Below, in pieces: positions 9,787 to 18,410 of a DNA stretch of 64,000 nucleotides. The notes beneath the pieces were generated by a model that saw nothing but the letters and a program-made list of their open reading frames with translations, was not told the DNA's origin and ran no database searches. Origin of the DNA: AP-15 sp963703745 (GTDB lineage: Bacteria; Pseudomonadota; Alphaproteobacteria; ATCC43930; CGMCC-115725); the NCBI GenBank assembly GCA_963703745.1, contig CAVPFL010000004.1, forward strand, positions 1,426,001-1,490,000, given 5' to 3'. How positions within the stretch are numbered: position 1 is the first letter of the stretch; each line of letters opens with the position of its first letter. The translations under genes were made by a program, and so were the position numbers.

Positions 9787-10596
9787 ATGAAGAAATCTAC
9801 TCTGGCGACTGCGCTGTTCGATCGGCGTGCTTGGCGATTGCACCGAGACCGGGCGGCGAGGAGCGGTTGCGTCGACTTCCTGCATCGCGAGGTGTCCAAC
9901 CGCATCCTGGATCGCCTCGAGGATGTCGGACGACGGTTCCGCACCGTACTCGACCTGGGCACACACAACGGCGCGTTATCCCGCGCGCTCGAGCGTCGGC
10001 CGGAGATCGAAGCGGTTGTCGCAACCGATCCCTCCTTCGCCTTCCTGGACCGCGGCCACGGGATGCGGGTTGCCGGCGATCCCGAGCTGATTCCTTTCCG
10101 ACCGGGGAGCTTTGACCTTGCCGTCAGCGCCCTCGCCCTCCATTGGGTCGACGATCTGCCCGGCACTCTCGTCCAGCTCCGCCAGGTTCTAAAACCGGAT
10201 GGGCTACTTCTCGCGGCGATGCTCGGCGGTCGCTCGCTCGCCGAGCTGCGCACCGCGCTTTTTGAAGCCGAACTCGCCGAGGAGGGCGGCGTCAGCCCGC
10301 GCGTGTCGCCAGCAGCCGATCTCGGTGATATCGCAGCACTACTGTTGAGGGCGAGGTTTGCGATGCCGGTTGCTGACGCCGAAACGCTCACCGTTACGTA
10401 CCCTGACGCGGTGGCGATGATGCGCGATTTGCGCGGCATGGGAGAGACAAATGCGCTAGCGACGCGCCGTCTTACGCCGCTCCGCCGGAGCACCCTTGCT
10501 CGCGCCGCGACGCTATATGCCGAACGATTTGGTCTTCCTGAGGGCCGCGTCCCGGCGACGTTCGAAATCCTATTTCTGACGGGCTGGGCACCATGA
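9787..10596 (+). CDS. NDUFAF5/BioC-like SAM-dependent methyltransferase-fold protein
   Basis: This 269-residue class I SAM-binding protein has motif I TVLDLGTHNGALSRAL and the post-motif SALALHWVDDLPG characteristic of the NDUFAF5/BioC group. Its N-terminus (ATALFDRRAWRLHRDRAA) resembles alphaproteobacterial relatives of mitochondrial NDUFAF5, a complex I assembly factor that hydroxylates an arginine of NDUFS7. The ATG at 9787 was chosen because it precedes the conserved N-terminus; the longer reading frame runs over comF. It overlaps the dehydratase gene by ATGA. Confidence 0.8.
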   Translation: MKKSTLATALFDRRAWRLHRDRAARSGCVDFLHREVSNRILDRLEDVGRRFRTVLDLGTHNGALSRALERRPEIEAVVATDPSFAFLDRGHGMRVAGDPELIPFRPGSFDLAVSALALHWVDDLPGTLVQLRQVLKPDGLLLAAMLGGRSLAELRTALFEAELAEEGGVSPRVSPAADLGDIAALLLRARFAMPVADAETLTVTYPDAVAMMRDLRGMGETNALATRRLTPLRRSTLARAATLYAERFGLPEGRVPATFEILFLTGWAP

Positions 10597-11558
10597 TTCC
10601 GGCACCTGGTATAGACGAGGTCCGCGCTGCCGCCGAGCGAATACGTCCGTACGTGCGGCAAACGCCGCTGCTCGCGGCGGCACCGACCAAGGAAAGTCCC
10701 GAGCTTGCCGGCGGCTTGCGGCTCAAGCTCGAAACGCTGCAGGTCACCGGCTCTTTCAAGGCGCGCGGCGCGGTCAACGCGCTCTTGGCCATGCCTCCGG
10801 ATAGACTCCGCCGCGGCGTCGTCACCGCGTCGGGCGGCAATCACGGGCTCGCTGTTGCCTATGCCGGCTGGGCGGTAGAGGTACCGGCGACGATCTTCCT
10901 ACCCCACTCCGTAGCTGCCGAAAAAATCGCCAAGCTCGATGGGTGGGGAGCGCGCGTGGTGATAGCGGGTGAAGTTTGGGACGACAGCAATCGGGCAGCC
11001 GTTTTCCATGCCCAATCCGAAGGCCTCGCCTATATCCACCCGTTTGCCGACCCCGAAGTCATCGCTGGTCAAGGGACGATAGCGCTCGAGATCCTCAACC
11101 AGGCTCCGGACCTCGATACACTGCTCGTCGCGATCGGCGGGGGCGGCCTGATTTCGGGGATCTCGATCGCAGCGAAGGCGCTAAAGCCCAGCATCCGCAT
11201 CGTCGGGGTCGAGCCGGTGGGTGCGCCGACCTTGCACAACAGCCTCGCAGCCGGCCGTCTCGTCGAGCTCCCCAGCATCGACACTGCGGCGGTCACCTTG
11301 GCGCCGCGCTGTAGCGACCTGGCGAATTTCGCGATCGTTCGCGAAGCCGTCGACCGGATCGTTCTGGTCGAGGACGCCGAGATGCGGTCGGCGGCCCGTT
11401 GGTTGTGGCGCGAGATCGGGATTGCTGCCGAGCTCAGCGGTGCCGCTGCGGTCGCGGCGCTGCTTTCCGGCCGCTACCAGATGATGACGGGCGAGCGGCC
11501 ATGCGCCGTCGTCTGCGGGGCCGGAACCGACGGGTTTTCGGAGCTCCTCGCCAAGTGA
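10593..11558 (+). CDS. PLP-dependent threonine/serine dehydratase family protein
   Basis: This 321-residue fold-type II PLP enzyme is of the serine/threonine ammonia-lyase (or racemase) group. Lys56 in TGSFKARGA should form the Schiff base. SGGNHG (80-85) binds the substrate carboxylate, and IGGGGLISG (181-189) the cofactor phosphate. It lacks a C-terminal ACT regulatory domain, so it resembles the short catabolic or biosynthetic-degradative type rather than IlvA. Its start overlaps the stop of the upstream methyltransferase. Substrate uncertain among threonine, serine and 3-hydroxyaspartate. Confidence 0.88.
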   Translation: MIPAPGIDEVRAAAERIRPYVRQTPLLAAAPTKESPELAGGLRLKLETLQVTGSFKARGAVNALLAMPPDRLRRGVVTASGGNHGLAVAYAGWAVEVPATIFLPHSVAAEKIAKLDGWGARVVIAGEVWDDSNRAAVFHAQSEGLAYIHPFADPEVIAGQGTIALEILNQAPDLDTLLVAIGGGGLISGISIAAKALKPSIRIVGVEPVGAPTLHNSLAAGRLVELPSIDTAAVTLAPRCSDLANFAIVREAVDRIVLVEDAEMRSAARWLWREIGIAAELSGAAAVAALLSGRYQMMTGERPCAVVCGAGTDGFSELLAK

Positions 11559-11624
11559 AAAGCGTTTGTTAACCGCACGGGCTCATCATGAGATTTGATG
11601 ATGAAACTCTAGGATGTCGCGCTC

Positions 11625-11969
11625 GTGTCGAAGGCGATCCGATATTCTGCCGCTATCTTCACGGCAGTGGTGGTGTCGGCCGCCACAGCGATCGCACTGG
11701 CTGATACCGGGGCCGCGAACGATAAGCCTGGAAATGACGCCGGCGCCAAACCCCTCGACAGGTCCTGTTATGTGCGCGAGGAGGATGGCCTGGTTCGGTA
11801 TTACCTCGAAGGCCCTCCGCGCGACGGCGAATTGCCCTACCTTCAAGGCCTACCGATAACCGGGGCAGACCGCAAAGTGGTCGTGCGCAACGAAGTCCCC
11901 GATTCAGCCATTCCCCCGCGCATATTGCAGGCGCCGCCGTGCCCGCCGGGAAAGCATCACCTTTCATAA
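11625..11969 (+). CDS. Exported hypothetical protein
   Basis: This 114-residue product is not recognised. A GTG at 11625 gives an N-terminal signal peptide (positively charged start, hydrophobic stretch FTAVVVSAATAIALA, cleavage near residue 26), so it should be periplasmic. The mature part has two cysteines, at about residues 48 and 106, and a Pro-rich C-terminus. It converges with mutT, whose stop lies 10 bp away. An ATG at 11614 is in another frame and is rejected because it gives no signal sequence. Confidence 0.55.
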   Translation: MSKAIRYSAAIFTAVVVSAATAIALADTGAANDKPGNDAGAKPLDRSCYVREEDGLVRYYLEGPPRDGELPYLQGLPITGADRKVVVRNEVPDSAIPPRILQAPPCPPGKHHLS

Positions 11970-11978
11970 TCCAATCGG

Positions 11979-12416
11979 TTACAGCAGGTCGCGCAGCAAT
12001 GCGACGAGGGGCTCGTCGGCTGGCGGCATCGGGTAGTCGGCGAGGCGCGCCGGCCTTACCCAGGCGAGGCGCTGACCTTCCCGCGCCACCGGGACGCCCG
12101 ACCATTTGCGGCAGACGTAGAGCGGCATCAGCAGGTGAAAGTCGGGATAGGAGTAGGATGCAAAGGTAAATGGGGCGAGGCAGCTCGTCGTGACATCGAT
12201 GCCGAGCTCCTCGGCGAGTTCCCTCACCAACGCCGCCTCGGGTGTTTCGCCGGCATTGACCTTACCACCGGGGAACTCCCACAAACCCGCCATCGATTTA
12301 CCCGCCGGCCGTTCGGCGAGCAGCACCCGCCCATCGGCGTCGACCAGCGCCACCGCTGCGACGAGCACGATAAGAGGCTCAGCTGCGGTAGCTGGCATTG
12401 ATGTCGATGTAGCCAT
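11979..12416 (-). CDS. mutT: 8-oxo-dGTP diphosphatase (MutT-type Nudix hydrolase)
   Basis: This 145-residue Nudix hydrolase cleans oxidised nucleotides from the pool. The Nudix box is complete, running from GKVNAGE through the metal-binding RELAEELGI at about residues 51-73. LLAERPAGKSMAGLWEFPGG before it is the typical MutT entry. Its 5' end overlaps the 3' end of argJ by 38 bp in the same direction, a conserved argJ-mutT arrangement in alphaproteobacteria. Confidence 0.93.
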   Translation of the reverse strand: MATSTSMPATAAEPLIVLVAAVALVDADGRVLLAERPAGKSMAGLWEFPGGKVNAGETPEAALVRELAEELGIDVTTSCLAPFTFASYSYPDFHLLMPLYVCRKWSGVPVAREGQRLAWVRPARLADYPMPPADEPLVALLRDLL

Positions 12417-13608
12417 GGGTCAGATCGCAGGTCCACACGATCGCCTTGCCGCGGCCGATGCCGAGATCCACGGTGATCTCGATGTCGCGGCCTTTCATGT
12501 GCTCGGCCACGGGGGTCTCGTCATAGCCGGGGGCCGGGCCGCCGCTTGTGGTGATCTGGATGCCGCCGATAGAGATGGACAACCGGTCGGGATCAGCCTT
12601 TTCGCCGGCCCTGCCGACCGCCATGACGATACGGCCCCAATTGGGGTCGCCGGCCGAGAGGGCGGTCTTGACCAGCGGCGAGTTGCCGATCGTGAGCCCG
12701 ATCCGGCGCGCAGCCCGAGTCGTTGCCGCGCCGGTGACTTCGATCGTCACGAATTTCTGCGCGCCTTCGCCGTCGCGCACGATCTGTTGAGCGAGATCGA
12801 TCATCACTCGATCGAGCGCCCGGCGGAAATCCGCGAGCCGCCGGTCGCCTGGGCTCGTCACCGGGCGGTGCGCTGCCTGCTGGGTGGCGCAGAGGAGCAC
12901 CGTGTCGCTGGTCGACGTATCGCCGTCGACCGTGATCGAATTGAACGACCGGTCAGCCGCCGCGGTAAGAAGCGGCTGCAACACGATCGAGGGCAGCGTC
13001 GCGTCGGTAAAAACGTAGGCGAGCATCGTCGCCATGTCGGGTGCGATCATGCCGGACCCTTTGGCGAATCCGTTGAGGCGGACCTCGACACCGTCAATCG
13101 CGGCCGTCGCGGTCGCACCCTTGGGAAAGGTATCGGTCGTCAGGATCGCCCGTGCCGCGACCTCCCAGCCATCCGCCGAGAGCACCCGCGCAAGCTCGGG
13201 CAACGCGCCGACGATCTTATCCGCCGGCGGCGGCTCGCCGATCACGCCCGTTGAAGAGATGAACACCTGCTTCGGCTCGCATTCGAGCAGGCGCGCCGCG
13301 GTCGCCGCGGTCGCCTCCACGACCTCTTTGCCGGCGCGGCCGGTGAAAGTGTTGGAGTTGCCCGAATTGGCGACGATGGCGCGCACCGTGCCGCGCCCGA
13401 GGCACTCGCGGCACCAGGCAACCGGCGCTCCCGCAGTCAGCGAGCGGGTGAAGACGCCAGCGACGGCGCTACCGGGCGCCAGTTCGGCCAGCATCAGATC
13501 GTAGCGGCCCGTGTAGCGAATGCCACAGGCGAAGGCGGCGAGCCGCACACCGGCGATCGGTGCGAGCGCAGGAAAGCGCGCCGGCGCAAGCGGAGAAACA
13601 ACGGCCAT
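12379..13608 (-). CDS. argJ: Bifunctional ornithine acetyltransferase/N-acetylglutamate synthase
   Basis: ArgJ recycles the acetyl group from N-acetylornithine to glutamate and so makes the arginine pathway cyclic. The 409-residue proenzyme has the family features: IVANSGNSNTFTG (78-90), KGATATAAIDG, and the self-cleavage site DMATMLAYVF. There the backbone breaks before Thr194, which becomes the N-terminal nucleophile of the beta chain. It starts 3 bp after the parvulin stop codon and overlaps mutT at its 3' end. Confidence 0.96.
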   Translation of the reverse strand: MAVVSPLAPARFPALAPIAGVRLAAFACGIRYTGRYDLMLAELAPGSAVAGVFTRSLTAGAPVAWCRECLGRGTVRAIVANSGNSNTFTGRAGKEVVEATAATAARLLECEPKQVFISSTGVIGEPPPADKIVGALPELARVLSADGWEVAARAILTTDTFPKGATATAAIDGVEVRLNGFAKGSGMIAPDMATMLAYVFTDATLPSIVLQPLLTAAADRSFNSITVDGDTSTSDTVLLCATQQAAHRPVTSPGDRRLADFRRALDRVMIDLAQQIVRDGEGAQKFVTIEVTGAATTRAARRIGLTIGNSPLVKTALSAGDPNWGRIVMAVGRAGEKADPDRLSISIGGIQITTSGGPAPGYDETPVAEHMKGRDIEITVDLGIGRGKAIVWTCDLTHGYIDINASYRS

Positions 13609-14508
13609 CTATTTGGTGGCCGGCAGTGGCTTACCGTCGAGCCCGAACTCCTCGATCTTCGCTGCACCGCGGAGGTCCTGCAGCTTGGCTTCGATGACCT
13701 GGTGCGCGAGGTTGCGGCTCAGCTCCTCGCGCGCCTCCTCGAAGCTCGGCGTCTTGCCGGCACGGCGGTCCTCGACTTTGATCACATGCCAGCCGAACTT
13801 GGTCTTGACCGGCGTCTTGCTGTATTGACCCGGCGACAAGGCAAAAGCGGCGTCGGCAAATTCCTTGACCATGTCGTCACGGCCGAAATAACCGAGATCG
13901 CCGCCCGACTTGGCACTCGAGTCGGTCGAATATTTCTTGGCGAGTTCGCCGAAATCGGCGCCCTTGTCGAGTTCAGCGACGACCGCCTTCGCTTCGTCCT
14001 CCGTCTTGACCAGAATGTGCTGAGCATGCACCTCTTCCTGGCCCGCCTTGTCCTTGGCGAGGGTCTGGTAACGCTCCTTGAGCTGGTCCTCGGTTTCCGC
14101 GGCCTTGATGGCCTGATTGAGATAGGCCTCCTGGATCAAGCGATCCTCATAACGCTTGAGTCGGACCTGCAGTTCGGGATCCTGCTCGAGGTGCTCTTTG
14201 CGCCCTGCTCTGGTAATGAGCTCGCCATCGACGAGGCGATCGAGCAACATAGGATAGATCTGCTCGAGCGGCATCTTTTGCGCTTGGGGCGGCAGGCTCT
14301 GCTGCACCGCTTCGACATCCGAAAGGTGGAGCTCGGTACCGTCGATGCGAGCCACGACCGTGTTAGGAGGCGGCAAGGAGCTTTGTGCCGGAGCGCCTGC
14401 AGTCGGCGACGCTGCCGGTTGATCGCCCGCCATCACGGCGTGGCCGACGGCGAGGCTAGCCACGCACACGAGGCCGAGCGCCAGACTTAACCAAAGACGA
14501 GGAAGCAT
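13609..14508 (-). CDS. Parvulin-type peptidyl-prolyl isomerase, exported
   Basis: This PpiC/SurA-type foldase of the cell envelope has 299 residues from the ATG at 14508. That start places a signal peptide at the N-terminus (MLPRLWLSLALGLVCVASLA); an upstream ATG would give an unlikely 20-residue leader. A SurA-like N-terminal helical region is followed by a parvulin domain with AQHILVKTEDEAK, FGELAKKYSTD, GGDLGYFGRDDM and FGWHVIKVED. It is divergent from secA and directly upstream of argJ, so a role in folding secreted proteins fits the neighbourhood. Confidence 0.9.
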   Translation of the reverse strand: MLPRLWLSLALGLVCVASLAVGHAVMAGDQPAASPTAGAPAQSSLPPPNTVVARIDGTELHLSDVEAVQQSLPPQAQKMPLEQIYPMLLDRLVDGELITRAGRKEHLEQDPELQVRLKRYEDRLIQEAYLNQAIKAAETEDQLKERYQTLAKDKAGQEEVHAQHILVKTEDEAKAVVAELDKGADFGELAKKYSTDSSAKSGGDLGYFGRDDMVKEFADAAFALSPGQYSKTPVKTKFGWHVIKVEDRRAGKTPSFEEAREELSRNLAHQVIEAKLQDLRGAAKIEEFGLDGKPLPATK

Positions 14509-14729
14509 TGCGGTACCTATAATGCGAGGATCGCCGCTGCGTTCCGGCGGCGGAGCGGACTCCATCAATGCACATCAAGACCACGCAAACAAGGCAACTA
14601 ATGGGCGTTACCGCAGGGGACCCTGCTGGAGCGGTGCTGGTGAATTGAAAGCTCAGCGCGGCCCGCCTATCTGTCAATCGGCCGCCGTGCGATCACGTTC
14701 TGCCTTTCGTCCCATAATCCGAGGGTCTC

Positions 14730-17465
14730 ATGTTTAGCGCCTTAGCCAGGCGGCTGTTCGGCTCCGCCAATGATCGTTACGTAAAGAGCCTTGGGCCGAT
14801 CGTCTCGGCGGTCAATGAGCTCGAGCCCCAACTCGAGGCGATGTCTGACGAGGAGCTGCGCGCGCGCACCCAACGCTTCAGAGAGCAGCTCACCGATGGG
14901 ACCGAACTCGATGACCTCCTCGTCGATGCCTTCGCGACGGTACGCGAGGCGGCCAAGCGTACGCTCGGCCAGCGTCACTTCGATGTGCAGCTGATGGGCG
15001 GGGTCGTGCTGCATCGGGGGATGATCGCCGAAATGAAAACCGGCGAAGGCAAGACCTTGGTCGCGACCCTGCCGGTTTATCTCAATGCATTGACCGGTAA
15101 CGGGGTGCACGTCGTCACGGTCAACGATTATCTCGCTCGCCGCGATGCCGAATGGATGGGCCAGATCTACCGATTTCTCGGTCTCAGTGTCGGCTGCATC
15201 GTTCACGAACTCGACGACATGCAGCGGAAAGAGGCCTATCTGTGCGACGTCACTTACGGGACCAACAACGAGCTCGGCTTCGACTATCTGCGTGACAACA
15301 TGAAGTTCCGGCTCGAGGAGATGGTCCATCGGCCGTTTCATTATGCGATCGTCGATGAGGTCGATTCGATCCTGATCGACGAGGCGCGCACGCCGCTGAT
15401 CATCTCCGGTCCGACCGAGGACAATTCCGAGCTCTATATGCGGGTCGACAAGCTGATCCCCGCGCTCGAAGACGGCGATTACGAGAAGGACGAAAAGCAG
15501 CGCACCGTCGCCTTGACCGAATCGGGGGTCGAGAAAATCGAGGGCATGTTGCGCCAATACGGGTTGATGACGACCGGCTCGCTCTACGACATCCACAATG
15601 TCGGGCTCGTCCATCATGTCAATCAGGCGTTGCGCGCGCACAAGCTCTTCGCCCGCGACACCGATTACATCAGCAAGGACGACAAGATCGTCATCATCGA
15701 CGAATTCACCGGCCGCATGATGGAGGGACGGCGCTATTCGGAGGGGCTGCACCAAGCGCTCGAAGCCAAGGAGGGTGTCACCGTCCAAAACGAGAACCAG
15801 ACGCTCGCCTCGATCACATTCCAGAATTATTTCCGACTCTATCCAAAACTCGCCGGCATGACCGGCACGGCGATGACCGAGTCGCAGGAATTCAGCGACA
15901 TCTATAAGCTCGAGGTCATCGAGATCCCGACCAACGAGCCCTGTATCCGCGACGATACCGACGACGAGGTCTACCGCACGACGCGCGAGAAGTACGATGC
16001 GATCGTGCAGCATGTCCTGGCGTGTCAGCAGAGGCAGCAGCCGATGCTGATCGGCACGGTCAGCATCGAAAAATCCGAGGCGCTGTCGGAGGTCTTCAAG
16101 AAGCACAAGATCCCGCACAACGTGCTGAACGCACGCTATCACGAGCAGGAGGCCTACATCATCGCCCAGGCCGGCCGGCCGGGCACGGTGACGATCGCCA
16201 CCAACATGGCCGGACGCGGCACCGACATCCAGCTCGGCGGCAATCTCGAAATGCGGCTTAGGACCGATCTGGCGCCGATCGAGGACGCGGCGGTGCGCGA
16301 GGGGCAGGCGGCCGCTATTCGGAAAGAGATTGAGACGGCGCACGAGGATGTGGTCCGGGCGGGCGGTCTTTTTGTCGTCGGCAGCGAGCGGCACGAGAGT
16401 CGGCGCATCGACAACCAGCTGCGCGGCCGCTCGGGTCGCCAAGGCGACCCTGGGGCCTCGAAGTTCTTTGTCTCGCTCGAAGACGACCTGATGCGGATCT
16501 TCGGCTCCGAGCGGATGGATTCGATGCTGCAGCGCCTCGGCCTCAAGGAGGGTGAGGCGATCATCCATCCCTGGGTCAACAAGGCCCTCGCCAAGGCGCA
16601 GCAGAAGGTCGAGGCGCGCAACTACGACATGCGCAAGCAGCTCTTAAAATTCGACGACGTCATGAACGATCAGCGCAAGGTCGTCTATGAGCAGCGGCGC
16701 GAGATTATGAGCGCGCGCGACGTCGCCGAGACGGTCACCGATATGCGCGGCGAGACGATCGAGGAGATGGTCGCGCGTGCAATCCCATTGAATTCGCTTG
16801 GCGAGCAATGGGACATCGCCGCGTTACACGCCGAATGCCTGCGGCTTCTGGCCCTCGATTTGCCGCTGGCTGAGTGGGCCAAGGAGGAGGGGATCGGCGG
16901 GGACGAGATCCGCGAGCGGATCAGCGCCGCAGCCGACCGCAAAATGGCCGAGAAGTCGGCCAATTACGGGCCGGATTTGATGCGTATGGCCGAGAAGAGC
17001 TTGCTGCTGCAGCTCTTGGACCAGACCTGGAAGGACCATCTGCTCACGCTCGACCATCTGCGGCAGGGGATCAATTTGCGCGCCTACGGCCAGCGCGATC
17101 CGCTAAACGAATACAAGCGCGAGGCATTCGAATTGTTTGAGGCGATGCTGGCCAACCTGCGCCAGCACGTGACCTCGGTATTGAGCCATGTCGAATTGCG
17201 CGTGCAGCCGCAGCCGGTGTTTGCGCCGGTGGGCGCCGAGCCCGAGATGGCGATGGCCGAGGCGATGCCGGCGACCGGCACCACCGGTAGGCCAGTCGCG
17301 ATGCCGCCGCCCCGCGCCCCGCGCCGGCCGGGCTCAGGAAACGGCGCCGACCGCCCCGGCCCGCGCCTGGCCGGCCCGCGCCCGCCCTGGGCCGGCACGC
17401 CGCGCAACGCGCCTTGCCCCTGCGGATCCGGCAAGAAATTCAAGCACTGCCACGGCCGGGTCTGA
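14730..17465 (+). CDS. secA: Protein translocase ATPase SecA
   Basis: SecA is the motor that pushes preproteins through SecYEG. The 911-residue protein has Walker A MKTGEGKTL (102-110), the DEAD-type segment VDEVDSILIDEARTP, the preprotein cross-linking domain, the second nucleotide-binding fold (NMAGRGTDIQLGG, RGRSGRQGDPG) and the helical wing and scaffold. A Pro-rich linker leads to the zinc-binding tail CPCGSGKKFKHCHG (Cys896, Cys898, His906, Cys907), which binds SecB. A GAGGG ribosome-binding site precedes the ATG. The tRNA-Lys locus follows directly. Confidence 0.98.
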   Translation: MFSALARRLFGSANDRYVKSLGPIVSAVNELEPQLEAMSDEELRARTQRFREQLTDGTELDDLLVDAFATVREAAKRTLGQRHFDVQLMGGVVLHRGMIAEMKTGEGKTLVATLPVYLNALTGNGVHVVTVNDYLARRDAEWMGQIYRFLGLSVGCIVHELDDMQRKEAYLCDVTYGTNNELGFDYLRDNMKFRLEEMVHRPFHYAIVDEVDSILIDEARTPLIISGPTEDNSELYMRVDKLIPALEDGDYEKDEKQRTVALTESGVEKIEGMLRQYGLMTTGSLYDIHNVGLVHHVNQALRAHKLFARDTDYISKDDKIVIIDEFTGRMMEGRRYSEGLHQALEAKEGVTVQNENQTLASITFQNYFRLYPKLAGMTGTAMTESQEFSDIYKLEVIEIPTNEPCIRDDTDDEVYRTTREKYDAIVQHVLACQQRQQPMLIGTVSIEKSEALSEVFKKHKIPHNVLNARYHEQEAYIIAQAGRPGTVTIATNMAGRGTDIQLGGNLEMRLRTDLAPIEDAAVREGQAAAIRKEIETAHEDVVRAGGLFVVGSERHESRRIDNQLRGRSGRQGDPGASKFFVSLEDDLMRIFGSERMDSMLQRLGLKEGEAIIHPWVNKALAKAQQKVEARNYDMRKQLLKFDDVMNDQRKVVYEQRREIMSARDVAETVTDMRGETIEEMVARAIPLNSLGEQWDIAALHAECLRLLALDLPLAEWAKEEGIGGDEIRERISAAADRKMAEKSANYGPDLMRMAEKSLLLQLLDQTWKDHLLTLDHLRQGINLRAYGQRDPLNEYKREAFELFEAMLANLRQHVTSVLSHVELRVQPQPVFAPVGAEPEMAMAEAMPATGTTGRPVAMPPPRAPRRPGSGNGADRPGPRLAGPRPPWAGTPRNAPCPCGSGKKFKHCHGRV

Positions 17466-17480
17466 CGACCGAGCCCACTC

Positions 17481-17509
17481 TCGACAAGCTCGGGAAGCCT
17501 TGCTATAGA
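17481..17509 (+). promoter_or_regulatory. Sigma-70-type promoter of the original tRNA-Lys gene
   Basis: A TCGACA box at 17481-17486 and TATAGA at 17504-17509 are exactly 17 bp apart. They are followed by a GC-rich discriminator (GCGCGCCCCGC), typical of stable-RNA promoters, just before the tRNA 5' end at 17521. After element integration it reads into the half tRNA and no longer into the complete copy at 23770. Confidence 0.6.
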
Positions 17510-17519
17510 GCGCGCCCCG

Positions 17520-17558
17520 CGGGTGCATAGCTCAGTTGGTAGAGCAGCTGACTCTTAA
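17520..17558 (+). repeat. attL-like repeat: 5' half of tRNA-Lys, truncated in the anticodon loop
   Basis: These 39 bases match 23769-23807 exactly: one leading base plus the first 38 bases of tRNA-Lys, through the D arm and the anticodon CTT to the end of the anticodon loop (CTCTTAA). After 17558 the sequence changes to ACTAACGG and no 3' half follows, so no functional tRNA can be made here. This is the left junction of the integrated element. Confidence 0.9.
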
Positions 17559-17761
17559 ACTAACGGTTTTTCTTTCTTTTCAATGGGCTGTTTGCGTTTG
17601 GCACTGGGTTTTTGCCGATAGAGGCCGATAGAGATCGGGTGAAATTCAAAAACCGGTGAGAGGTGCACGCCGGGTAGGAAACGGCCGCCTCTCGTGTTGC
17701 CTTGCCATTTGCCGCGAGCCCTCTACTCAGGAAGCTTTAGATGCGACCGAGCCGTCGGCCT

Positions 17762-17992
17762 CTAGGTCCGGGATTTGAGGCGTGGGACCTTTTCGGCTAC
17801 ATCGACCACCAAATTCTCGCAAGCATCCTTGAAGCTCAGATGGGCCAGTGCCGACGGCACGTCCAGGTCCGCGCTGTACTGGTCGGGCTTGGCGACGGGC
17901 CGGACCTGTAGAGTGTCCTCGGAAGCATCTTCGGACAGTTCGACGGCGGCGAGGATTTGACCGCTGGCGTCGTAAAGAACGTGCATTTTCAT
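17762..17992 (-). CDS. Hypothetical protein of the tRNA-Lys element
   Basis: This 76-residue acidic protein is not recognised. It begins MKMHVLYDASGQILAAVEL, which looks like two beta strands with a turn, followed by a helical Ala/Leu-containing part (SALAHLSFKDACENLV). There is no signal peptide or membrane segment. It lies 30 bp downstream of the 88-residue gene on the same strand, so the two are probably co-transcribed. Sequence coherence and position argue for a real gene, but the function is unknown. Confidence 0.5.
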   Translation of the reverse strand: MKMHVLYDASGQILAAVELSEDASEDTLQVRPVAKPDQYSADLDVPSALAHLSFKDACENLVVDVAEKVPRLKSRT

Positions 17993-18022
17993 CGCAGGGT
18001 CTCCTCAGTGGGGTCAGATCGG

Positions 18023-18289
18023 TTACCTGACAAAGAGATAGGCGACAAAGAAAATCAGCGTACCTCCGCTTAACTTACGGACGGTAAAGTGGGTCACCGG
18101 AAGCCCCCCGTTTTGCGAGAACCAGACCTGGGTCACCTGGCACGCCTGCGGCACACCAGCAAAGGGATCCGGGACGGCACAGACCCCAGTGAAGTCGCCG
18201 GCACCTGCGACTCCATGCACGTTTTGCCAATCACCGAAATCCCCTGCTTGAAAGAGCCTTTGACTCGCGAACTTGTTCACTTCAGCCAT
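18023..18289 (-). CDS. Hypothetical protein of the tRNA-Lys element
   Basis: This 88-residue protein is not recognised. The start at 18289 was chosen because AAGAGGGT precedes it at a good distance; the upstream ATG at 18397 gives an unconvincing leader. It is rich in Gly and aromatic residues with two cysteines (VCAVPD, QACQVT), then beta-like segments (VTQVWFSQNG, VTHFTVRKLSGG) and a short hydrophobic end (LIFFVAYLFV). The IS5-family element inserted about 120 bp upstream and may have separated it from its promoter. Confidence 0.45.
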   Translation of the reverse strand: MAEVNKFASQRLFQAGDFGDWQNVHGVAGAGDFTGVCAVPDPFAGVPQACQVTQVWFSQNGGLPVTHFTVRKLSGGTLIFFVAYLFVR

Positions 18290-18410
18290 GGCGTACCCTC
18301 TTGGGTTCTCGGATTCGGCTCCCTTGGTGAGACTACCGCGCGAAGGATCGGTGCCAAAGCGCTTTCTCCATGCCGAAACTACCGAGTCATCTGGCATCGG
18401 AGAACCCTAG

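Noticed and set aside
14742..16568. Long minus-strand open frame (608 codons) inside secA
   Set aside because: It is antisense to secA, produced by the GC-rich codon pattern.
17559..17761. A CRISPR array or integrase in the tRNA-Lys element
   Set aside because: Only a single 10-bp tandem pair is present; no spacers and no recombinase reading frame were found between 17520 and 23807.
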